From an uncultured Chlorobiaceae bacterium (GTDB lineage: Bacteria > Bacteroidota > Chlorobiia > Chlorobiales > Chlorobiaceae), in contig CAIJWE010000031.1 of NCBI GenBank assembly GCA_903824295.1, forward strand, positions 1 to 37,638: DNA of 37,638 nt, given 5' to 3'. The notes beneath the pieces are model-generated. The model saw only the letters and a list, made by a program, of their open reading frames with translations. It had not been told where the DNA came from and did not search any database. This document shows positions 9,709-16,477 of this stretch, in pieces; within the stretch, counting starts at the first letter, position 1; each line of letters begins with the position of its first letter. A program made the position numbers and the translations under genes.

Positions 9709-10809
9709 ATGAAAGTAACCGTAAGTGTCATAAAGGCAGATATTGGCTCTATAGGCGGCCATATTCAGCCTTCCAGACTGTTGCTTGAAACGGTCGCCTC
9801 GTATATTCATGATCAAGGCCAGAAACTTCTTATCGACAGTTATATCAGCTTTACCGGAGATGATATAGCAATTTTAATGACGCATACACATGGAACAGGA
9901 TTCGAAGCCATCCATAAATTATGCTGGGACGCATTCATGAAAGGCACGCAAGTCGCCCGGCAGCAAGGACTTTATGGCGCTGGTCAGGATTTGCTCAAGG
10001 ACTCCTTTTCCGGAAACGTTCGCGGTATGGGTCCGGCTGTAGCTGAATTTGAATTCGATGAGCGGCCAGATGAACCCTTTTTATTTTTTGCGGCCGACAA
10101 AACTGATCCCGGCTGTTATAACCTGCCTTTATATATGGCCTTCGCTGATCCAATGAATACTCCCGGCCTGATGCTTTCACCGGGCATGTCAAATGGATTT
10201 CGTTTTGTTATCATGGATGTGAACCATACTGAAGGCGACAGGATCATTGAGTTGCATGCACCCGAAGACCTTTACGCAATAGCTACGTTACTGCGTGATA
10301 CTGAACGTTATGTCGTAGAATCGATCTGGTCTCGTTCATCCGGAGAACAGGCCGCCGTAGTTTCCACCTCAAGACTGCATAATATCGCCGGAAAATATAC
10401 CGGCAAAGATGATCCGGTGATGCTTATACGAGTACAGAAAAATTTTCCGGCCACCGGCGAAATCCTTGCTCCATTCGCTATCGGTCCCTATGTTGCCGGC
10501 TGTATGCGCGGTTCCCATCAGATGCCATTAATGCCGGTACAGTTACAATCGGGCATCAGTTATTTCGATGGGCCTCCAGTAGTAAGCTGTGCCGCATTTT
10601 CGATGCACGACGGCAGATTAACAGAACCGGTGGATACCTTTGCTCATCCATTCTGGGATACGGTTCGTGCCAATGTTTCAAATAAAGCCATGGATATGAG
10701 GAGGCAGGGTTTCTTTGGAGCAGCCATGCTTCCAATGTCTGAACTGGAATACACCGGTATTGTGGAAAAGCTTAAATCGCTGGACGAGAGATTTCAAATC
10801 CGCACATAA
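9709..10809 (+). CDS. Fructose 1,6-bisphosphate aldolase/phosphatase (archaeal-type)
   Basis: Bifunctional gluconeogenic enzyme condensing triose phosphates and then dephosphorylating fructose bisphosphate, common in archaea and some deep bacterial lineages. The 366 residues match the family from end to end: N-terminal 'VSVIKADIGSIGGH', metal ligands in 'FTGDDIAILMTHTHG' and 'YGAGQDLLKDSFSGNVRG', and 'ADKTDPGCYNLPLY'. Tyr230 and Lys233 in 'KYTGKDDP' correspond to the aldolase tyrosine and Schiff-base lysine three residues apart. AGAAGGAG lies upstream of the ATG. It stands alone between a 235-bp upstream gap in which I recognise nothing and a downstream stretch of gene scraps, consistent with an acquired gene. 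Its product would feed hexose synthesis from CO2 fixation. Confidence 0.93.
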   Translation: MKVTVSVIKADIGSIGGHIQPSRLLLETVASYIHDQGQKLLIDSYISFTGDDIAILMTHTHGTGFEAIHKLCWDAFMKGTQVARQQGLYGAGQDLLKDSFSGNVRGMGPAVAEFEFDERPDEPFLFFAADKTDPGCYNLPLYMAFADPMNTPGLMLSPGMSNGFRFVIMDVNHTEGDRIIELHAPEDLYAIATLLRDTERYVVESIWSRSSGEQAAVVSTSRLHNIAGKYTGKDDPVMLIRVQKNFPATGEILAPFAIGPYVAGCMRGSHQMPLMPVQLQSGISYFDGPPVVSCAAFSMHDGRLTEPVDTFAHPFWDTVRANVSNKAMDMRRQGFFGAAMLPMSELEYTGIVEKLKSLDERFQIRT

Positions 10810-10896
10810 AAAACATTAAGAACCAGAGGGGATGGTTCGGTATGCAGTAATGCGGAAAACGGCTTGGCCTGCGGTTTTTCCCCGGTCGAACAAGGG

Positions 10897-10966
10897 TTAA
10901 ACAGGCAGACCAAGCCGGTCAAGACGACAGACGATGACGGTGTCGCCTCTTTTTAAGCTCTTTCAT
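10897..10966 (-). pseudogene. Serine recombinase (resolvase/invertase) remnant
   Basis: Read on the minus strand, 10956-10897 encodes 'KRGDTVIVCRLDRLG' before a stop. This is the hallmark core of the resolvase/invertase catalytic domain ('GDTVVVWRLDRLGRS'). A +/-1 shift just upstream would add 'MKELK' from an ATG at 10966. Only about 23 codons survive, so it is a dead fragment of a mobile-element or site-specific recombinase gene. It marks this gap as a former integration zone. Confidence 0.65.
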
Positions 10967-10991
10967 GCACTCGCAACCGGAGCAATTACGG

Positions 10992-11264
10992 TTACGCAAC
11001 CCAACTGCCGTCAACATCTCCCCTGACAATACCAATCAGATCCAGTTCCTGGTCAGTACCAAAGATAATCGAGACCGGATCATCAGGCCAGACAACATTG
11101 GTTCGCGACATCACTTCACTGCCAACGCTCTCTGATACAAAGAGCCATTCGCTTGCTGGCGCCGTAGGGAGACCCACCGACATCTTCAGGATATTGAGCG
11201 CGTCTGTGGACTTGACCCGCCCATCTTCATTGACATCAGCCGCAAGGAACTGGTAATGAGAGCT
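10992..11264 (-). pseudogene. Dockerin-like C-terminal fragment of a surface protein
   Basis: The minus-strand frame between a TGA at 11267-11265 and a stop at 10992 reads 'LAADVNEDGRVKSTDALNIL...SVGL', a dockerin type I-like calcium-binding helix, then about 50 residues ending 'IVRGDVDGSWVA'. Such C-termini close large adhesin-like and RTX-like proteins in Chlorobium (recalled, not checked). No start codon and no N-terminal part are present; an internal ATG at 11183 would cut the calcium loop away. It begins 15 bases past the stop of the GH16-RTX gene on the same strand. Either it is the tail of an earlier gene replaced by recombination, or the former tail of that gene cut off by a stop. Confidence 0.65.
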
Positions 11265-11278
11265 TCATTCCGAATTCA

Positions 11279-13696
11279 TCATGCAATAATATCGATGTCC
11301 GTATACGCCAACGCGGAATGTGTGGTTGTGCCAATTATGGCAACTTGCACCGCTGCAAACCCTCCCGTTCCGTCAGCATCGTAGTAAAGCGCTCCGGTCG
11401 CCATGTTGTAAATGATCCTGTCACTGTTGTCATGGGCTGCCGTACCTGAATAAAACTCAGCTTCAGTCAACACACCCACTCCGCCAAGGCCAGTAAAAAC
11501 GTTACGGTTGAAATGAAGTTCATCCGTACCTGACACAAAATCAGTAATGGTATCTTTATTGGTCGCTGCATTAGGCGCCACTGCAAAAACAAAATGATCA
11601 GAGCCTGTGCCTCCTGTCAGCACGTCGTTGCCGTTGCCCCCAATCAAGGTATCATCACCATCTCCACCCAGTAGCGTGTCATTGCTCAGGCCGCCGATCA
11701 AATGGTCATTCCCTTCGCCACCAATCAGCGTGTCTTTGCCCGATCCGCCATCGAGCGTGTCGGCATATCCGCTGCCTGTCAAGAAGTTTGCTCCCGCATT
11801 ACCAACTATCCACAACGCATTGGTCACGGCCGAGGCATTCACATTCAGCGCCGTTGTACCGGTCGTCACGGCTGCGGCGAGTTTCCCTGTGCCGATGACC
11901 ACCTTCTCAATACCCGTGTCTTCGGAATAGAGGGTCAGTGTACTTGCAGCGTTTGAGCTGAAACGAACTTCATCAATCCCGGAAGCTCCACTGTCGGTGA
12001 ACTCTGCTATAGCATGATGGCCTGCAAGGGCTACGACATAAAGATCGGAGCCCCCTTCTCCATCCAGGCAGTCATTGCCGACTCCGCCATTGAGTATGTC
12101 GTCCCCTGTTCCACCCTGCAAGGTGTCATTACCCGCCAAGCCGGTGAGGATATTAATGTCGTCGTTGCCGACAAGCAGATTAGCTAAAATGTTGCCAGTG
12201 CCATTAATGGCGACAGATCCTGTCAGTGTCAGGTTCTCGAAATTGGCTCTCAGTGTCCAGGTCACACTCGACCGCACCGTATCGCTACCCCCAGAACTCG
12301 TTTCCCTCACAACATCACCGGTACAGTCTACAACGTAGGTGTCATCACCCGCTCCACCCTGCATCATATCATTGCCAGCTCCGCCATCAAGCATATTGCT
12401 GCTACTGTTGCCGACAAGCAGATTCGCAAGGCCGTTCCCTGTTCCATTAATTGCGGCTGTACCCGTCAGTGTCAAATTCTCGACATTGGCTCCCAGCGCG
12501 TACGTCAAACTCGACTGCACCGTATCAGTAGCTTCATCAAAATAATAAGTTGACAATAACCGGGCCACTCGCACTGAATCGACATCAAAATAATAAGATG
12601 TATTGGCATTTGCAGTTGTGACCGGGTTCAGCGCAGGATTGAAAGCGTCTATCCACGTATCCTTTGGCACCCAGAGATTCAAGTGCAATGCCATTGGCTG
12701 TTGTGGAATATTATCGACCTCCTCGCGGATCAACTGACCGTCAACAAACCAGCGTATGGAATCTGTAAACCACTCAATTCGATAAATATGAGAATCAGTT
12801 AACACACCGGAAATTGGATTAAATTGAGAGCGACCTGCGCTGGTATAAGGTCCATTTGCATAGATATTTGTATGGACCTGATCGAGTTTATTTGATACCG
12901 CTTCAAAATCGATCTCGTTATCAATACCACCAGCCATAGTACTGTAGCTAAACATACCTCCAACAATACCGGCTACCGGATTGACAAAATGAGCATTGAA
13001 TTCAAAAGAAACTCCCCCGGTTTTGATTGAAAACGTCTTTTTGGTGATAGCTTCTGAACCAAAAAACGATGGTTCCTGCCTTGGATCAAGCGGATTATAG
13101 GTGGGGTTGAACGTATCAAGTTTGAGATGCAATTCGCCATTTGAGACGTCCGGAAGCTGTTGACGTTGTTGAGTGCGTCCATAAAATGAGGGGTCATTGA
13201 CCGCTTTCCAGTGACTGTAGTCCCAATTAGCTGAATTTAATGGACTGTCGAAATCATCAGCAAAAAGAGTCGCGGTCTCTACAATCTGTCCATCTGTGGT
13301 AAAATCATACGTTGATCCGGAAAAGTGATTCCCGGCAAGATCATCAACTGAACCAGCATCAAGTGTAACAAAGTAGTGCGTACTGTTTGCAAGATTAGCC
13401 GTAGGATTGATCGTCAACGTATTCCCTGAAATCATAATATTTTCGCTGGTCGCAACATCATAACTCTCCACAACAGTACCGTTAAGTGATTCGCTGTGAA
13501 TAACTATAGAGCCGGTACCCTGCTTAATCGCTTCATTGAACTCAAGCACAATATTACTATCAAGAGCAACTGCTTTTGTACGGTAAGCAGGGCTGATGGT
13601 GGTAACCAGCGGTGGCATAATATCTGCCGCTACAAAACCATAAGATTGGCTGAAAAAATAATTTTCATCAAAATTAACTATCGGATTGTTCGTCAT
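11279..13696 (-). CDS. GH16 glycoside hydrolase with RTX repeats, type I secreted
   Basis: An 805-residue modular exoprotein. Residues ~28-133 form a bacterial Ig-like/SwmB-type domain. Residues ~142-380 are a family 16 hydrolase, with the catalytic motif Glu261-Ile-Asp263-Phe-Glu265 (nucleophile, helper, acid/base). From ~428 to ~700 come glycine/aspartate nonapeptides of the RTX type ('GGAGNDMMQGGAGDDTYV', 'GGEGNDHLIGG'), which bind calcium. The last ~100 residues ('DTITDFVSGTDELHF') resemble the secretion-target tail. There is no Sec signal peptide, consistent with ABC (type I) export, but no exporter genes are nearby. GH16 members cut beta-1,3/1,4-glucans, agars or carrageenans; the substrate is not predictable here. 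AAGGGG precedes the ATG. It could degrade matrix or algal polymers or remodel the cell's own capsule. Confidence 0.88.
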   Translation of the reverse strand: MTNNPIVNFDENYFFSQSYGFVAADIMPPLVTTISPAYRTKAVALDSNIVLEFNEAIKQGTGSIVIHSESLNGTVVESYDVATSENIMISGNTLTINPTANLANSTHYFVTLDAGSVDDLAGNHFSGSTYDFTTDGQIVETATLFADDFDSPLNSANWDYSHWKAVNDPSFYGRTQQRQQLPDVSNGELHLKLDTFNPTYNPLDPRQEPSFFGSEAITKKTFSIKTGGVSFEFNAHFVNPVAGIVGGMFSYSTMAGGIDNEIDFEAVSNKLDQVHTNIYANGPYTSAGRSQFNPISGVLTDSHIYRIEWFTDSIRWFVDGQLIREEVDNIPQQPMALHLNLWVPKDTWIDAFNPALNPVTTANANTSYYFDVDSVRVARLLSTYYFDEATDTVQSSLTYALGANVENLTLTGTAAINGTGNGLANLLVGNSSSNMLDGGAGNDMMQGGAGDDTYVVDCTGDVVRETSSGGSDTVRSSVTWTLRANFENLTLTGSVAINGTGNILANLLVGNDDINILTGLAGNDTLQGGTGDDILNGGVGNDCLDGEGGSDLYVVALAGHHAIAEFTDSGASGIDEVRFSSNAASTLTLYSEDTGIEKVVIGTGKLAAAVTTGTTALNVNASAVTNALWIVGNAGANFLTGSGYADTLDGGSGKDTLIGGEGNDHLIGGLSNDTLLGGDGDDTLIGGNGNDVLTGGTGSDHFVFAVAPNAATNKDTITDFVSGTDELHFNRNVFTGLGGVGVLTEAEFYSGTAAHDNSDRIIYNMATGALYYDADGTGGFAAVQVAIIGTTTHSALAYTDIDIIA

Positions 13697-13846
13697 AAGA
13701 ATCCCCTTTTTAGAAAACCTTCACTTGAATGAAGAGGACAAAAGGACCCGAAAATTGCGAAACCAAACAAACGTAAAAACACATTCCACGAATACAATGT
13801 CCATGCGTACCATATAAAGAGTTTACACAATACACAGAGGAGTTCT

Positions 13847-14000
13847 GTGCAAAATTTTATCGGAAACATCATATTTCCGTATCAGGAGCTGCGGGCGGTG
13901 GTGCAGGATGCTGAACTGGGGAGCCGCTTTGTTGACCGGCCGTTCAGAGTGACTGAGCTTTGTGGCGATGAAAGCTGGATCTTCATTCACGTTGCAGTGC
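13847..14000 (+). pseudogene. Truncated Rpn-family nuclease/putative transposase
   Basis: From a GTG with AGAGGAG just upstream, the frame reads 'ELRAVVQDAELGSRFVDR' and 'DESWIFIHVAVQG'. This is the conserved core of Rpn/YhgA-like PD-(D/E)XK proteins ('LRQVVRDAE.G.R..D', 'WVLIHIEVQ'), which are recombination-promoting nucleases once called transposases. The N-terminal ~30 residues are shortened and homology stops after 'AVQG'; the frame runs on to 14098 without family resemblance. Full members are about 300 residues, so this is a remnant. Assignment rests on remembered motifs, hence moderate confidence. Confidence 0.5.
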
Positions 14001-14098
14001 AGGGATTTACAGGCGACTGGCTTTGGCGGACAAAATGGTCAGCGGTCCGGATTGGCAGGTGCGTTTTGGCTTTTGCAACGCAACCGCTGGAGCGGTAG

Positions 14099-14323
14099 TG
14101 ATAAAACTTTTAACCATAACATCGCGCCGTTTGCGGTAGACCTCGCAGATCTCCTGAACGCAGCTCTGGTCTTCAGTAAGGGCAATGGTTGAGGCGACCT
14201 GGATGGGAGTGACGGTGCCGTAATCGAGCCAGCTCTTGATTTTTTCGAGGGCGCCGATCAGTTTGGCGTTTCCGACCATGAACCCGACACGCCATCCGGC
14301 CATGTTGTAGGTTTTTGAGAGGG
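14099..14323 (-). pseudogene. Duplicated internal fragment of the alaC-like gene
   Basis: This 225-base segment matches 16723-16947 without gaps, with 6 mismatches that I count by eye (about 97% identity), in the same orientation. It corresponds to codons ~245-319 of the aminotransferase, including the PLP-lysine region 'SKTYNMAGW'. Both ends are sharp and fall inside codons of the source gene. It has no start and joins unrelated sequence on both sides. Five of the six mismatches fall in one 13-base patch. Confidence 0.93.
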
Positions 14324-14410
14324 AAGGGTAACAAATTGACCAGCAGCTTAGCTGCTTCACTTTTGGGACTCCACGATATTTCTGCCATTCTTTGTCAGTC
14401 TGTATTACCA

Positions 14411-15049
14411 TCAACTCTTCATTTTCTTTTTTGCTTCATCAATAAATCGTTTTGCCCATGGAGAGGCTTTCATGACGTTAAGTGGATCAATCATTTCCAA
14501 AATTTGGAACGAGTGGTCGCCTTTGCCATACTCTCCTTTGGACTTGCTGCTTTTGGTTGCTTTTTTAAGAGACTTATACACGCTCTCTTTTGCAATCGAT
14601 TCAATCTGGTTCCCTTCTGCCGGTAACGATTTGAGATGGAACCCTTGACCAAAGAACTCCTGCAATGATGCTCGATCAGTTAAAAACCACGTTTCCATGC
14701 ACTGTACCATCAAGTGGCACTCCTGTTCACTGGCCTTTGCCGGTTTTTCCCAACAGTCGCCCGGACGGTTACGAAGATGTTGCCAAGGTTTCCAACTTTC
14801 AGGCTCTTCCTGCATACATTCAGCACTGACCGGGGCCTCGCTGTCTACCAACAGCATAGCGCTGTTACCATTTTCAAGAGCAATACAGAACGAGTCATAA
14901 GCATCCTGACGGCTCCCGCAAGCAACGATCCTCGGCATTATATCAACAAGTCCAGCCTTTTTAAGAAATGCAGAAAATCCTTTCCGACAAGCTGTTTTCA
15001 ATTGGTTGGTATCGCCGCCACCCTCTACATACAATTTTACAGCTACCAT
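14411..15049 (-). CDS. DUF4276 (TOPRIM-like) protein of an ATPase-nuclease cassette
   Basis: A 212-residue protein with the DUF4276 pattern: 'LYVEGGGD' at 6-13 (Glu9), 'MLLVDSEAP' at 65-73 (Asp69, Glu71) and 'MVQCMETWFL' at 114-123. The acidic residues are placed as in TOPRIM folds of OLD-type nucleases, so metal-dependent nuclease activity is plausible. The gene starts seven bases before the AAA gene ends, with a perfect GGAGGT inside that gene's last codons, so the two are translationally coupled. Paired AAA-15/21 ATPase plus TOPRIM proteins are known as phage-defence systems (for example PARIS, AriA-AriB). This pairing is analogous, but its defence role here is inference. Confidence 0.75.
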   Translation of the reverse strand: MVAVKLYVEGGGDTNQLKTACRKGFSAFLKKAGLVDIMPRIVACGSRQDAYDSFCIALENGNSAMLLVDSEAPVSAECMQEEPESWKPWQHLRNRPGDCWEKPAKASEQECHLMVQCMETWFLTDRASLQEFFGQGFHLKSLPAEGNQIESIAKESVYKSLKKATKSSKSKGEYGKGDHSFQILEMIDPLNVMKASPWAKRFIDEAKKKMKS

Positions 15050-16212
15050 CGTGTACCTCCGATTTCACCGCGAGTCCAGAGTTCACCTAAACTGTATTTT
15101 TTAAGCCACGGTTTAAGAGCCTCAGCATTCAAGCGTCGGATCTGTGAGCTATTGTCATCACCTTTTTCGCAAACAAGAATTGATTCGGGCTGGTCAGACA
15201 TTGCATCAACCAGGACATCAGAATGAGTGGTAACAATAAGCTGAGTGCGTTCTGAGGCTTCTTTCAGTAACTCAGCCAAGGTTGGAAGAATATCGGGATG
15301 AAGACCTAATTCCGGTTCTTCAATGCATACCAACGGCGGTGGTTCGGGATGACACAAAATTGCAAGAAGAGAGAGATAACGTAACGTTCCATCCGAGAGT
15401 CGGGTTGCTGGTACCGTAAAACGACCCTCATGAAAAAAAACCTGAACTGTTCCTCCTTCTATTTGAACATCATAATCGTCAATTCCTTCATAAAGAGACT
15501 GTAATGCCTTGAGGAGCCGCTTCTTGACCAATGGCTCACGTTTTAAACGATTGAGAACCAAGCCAAGATTACTTGAATCAGATTCAAGAAAATTATTCGG
15601 TAAATCAGCTTTCTGCGGTAGACGAGGTGCCGTATAGCGACCAAAACTCCATTCACGGTAGAGGCGAATTTTGCTAAAAGCCTGCCCTATATAGGTTATT
15701 TCTGGATATTGATCAGGATCACGTCGCTGAGAAAGGATGGATTTTTCAAGATCAACATCCTCTTGCTGTAATGATCTTTTTTCACCCTTCACATTCAACG
15801 CTGGACGACCACCATTAAAATGATAATAAAAGTTCGCGCAAGAGTGATTATTGGTATGTGGTTTTTCATTTTCAATTTTCTCATCAACAATTTCAAAGCG
15901 CTGACCGACCTCAGTAAATGAGAGTAAATATCGGAGATTTTGTGCACCCTTGGGATAAGCGAGCACAACATCTATTGATGCAACAGGCGTCTCTTTCCCT
16001 CCTTTCCAAAGCCAGTCTCTGACCCCTCCACCTTCTCTGATCGGTTTTAACAACTGGTCAGGCGCATTCTTCAGCAGCTCAATAGATTCCAGAAGATTCG
16101 ATTTTCCGGAGCCATTCGGGCCTATGATTACATTCAAAGGGCCTAAAGATATTTCCTCTGTTGACGCACCAAAACTTAAAAATTGTTTTAGCCTGATGGA
16201 CTGTATCAACAT
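15043..16212 (-). CDS. AAA_21-type ATPase of an ATPase-DUF4276 cassette
   Basis: A 389-residue SMC/ABC-like ATPase. It has Walker A 'GPNGSGKS' at 31-38, an ABC-like signature region 'RLSDGTLRYLSL', Walker B 'VCIEEPELGLHPD' around 291-303 and the switch His in 'TTHSD' at 328-332. It lacks long coiled coils and membrane segments, so it is a compact RecF/OLD-like ATPase, not a transporter. AAGGA lies eight bases before the ATG, and a perfect TACAATTGTA palindrome (16235-16244) sits just upstream as a possible operator. It forms a two-gene operon with the DUF4276 gene, flanked on one side by a scrap of the aminotransferase gene and on the other by its intact copy. Likely a sensor/regulator of the partner nuclease; this is inferred. 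Confidence 0.8.
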   Translation of the reverse strand: MLIQSIRLKQFLSFGASTEEISLGPLNVIIGPNGSGKSNLLESIELLKNAPDQLLKPIREGGGVRDWLWKGGKETPVASIDVVLAYPKGAQNLRYLLSFTEVGQRFEIVDEKIENEKPHTNNHSCANFYYHFNGGRPALNVKGEKRSLQQEDVDLEKSILSQRRDPDQYPEITYIGQAFSKIRLYREWSFGRYTAPRLPQKADLPNNFLESDSSNLGLVLNRLKREPLVKKRLLKALQSLYEGIDDYDVQIEGGTVQVFFHEGRFTVPATRLSDGTLRYLSLLAILCHPEPPPLVCIEEPELGLHPDILPTLAELLKEASERTQLIVTTHSDVLVDAMSDQPESILVCEKGDDNSSQIRRLNAEALKPWLKKYSLGELWTRGEIGGTRW

Positions 16213-16234
16213 GACTTTATCCTTAAATTATCTT

Positions 16235-16244
16235 TACAATTGTA
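16235..16244. promoter_or_regulatory. Palindrome upstream of the AAA ATPase gene
   Basis: TACAATTGTA is a perfect 10-base palindrome 22 bases upstream of the ATPase start, where an operator would overlap the promoter or leader. No cognate regulator is visible in the window. Confidence 0.25.
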
Positions 16245-16437
16245 CAACACTCTTTTGAGCAAGCAGACGACCGCATTGGCAATATAGCCGGACTGCCTCT
16301 TGACAAGTTATGAAGAACAGATGTTTTTTTTGGTAGATTTTTAAGGTATCAAAATTGGGGTAAGGGAGACTCCATGGCATATACCTGCGGGTTTGCCGTG
16401 CCTGTGTTTTCCGAACGGATGATGATGTATTTGGGCG

Positions 16438-16471
16438 ATTGCAGGGGCACGCAAGAACATGCCCCTGCAAT
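16438..16471. repeat. 12-bp inverted repeat downstream of alaC-like gene
   Basis: ATTGCAGGGGCA and TGCCCCTGCAAT pair perfectly around a 10-base loop. A T-rich tract (TTTTATTTA) follows on the plus strand only. For the aminotransferase transcript (minus), the hairpin lies seven bases past the stop codon but has no U tract behind it, so it may act as a 3' stabiliser or weak terminator. It may also be one copy of a dispersed intergenic repeat. Confidence 0.6.
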
Positions 16472-16477
16472 TTTTAT

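Larger units (their letters stand above)
10810..11278. other. Gene-free gap containing remnants
   Basis: This 469-bp stretch holds no intact gene. It contains the recombinase and dockerin-like scraps listed separately. A short hairpin GAACCA/TGGTTC at 10820-10838 has no T tract after it. Confidence 0.7.
13697..14410. other. Gap with mobile-element and duplicated scraps
   Basis: Bases 13697-13846 are the upstream region of the GH16-RTX gene. After it come an Rpn-like fragment, about 100 bases I cannot assign (14000-14098), a duplicated piece of the aminotransferase gene, and 14324-14410, where GCAGC/GCTGC can form a small hairpin (14344-14356). No intact gene is seen. Confidence 0.6.

Noticed and set aside
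10820-10838. GAACCA/TGGTTC hairpin after the aldolase/phosphatase gene as a terminator
   Set aside because: Only six pairs and no T tract follows.
14007-14414. Minus-strand frame joining novel sequence to the alaC fragment
   Set aside because: It is a chance in-frame junction: the middle is the duplicated aminotransferase piece and the ends are unrelated. It begins inside the end of the DUF4276 gene. Treated as a remnant, not a gene.
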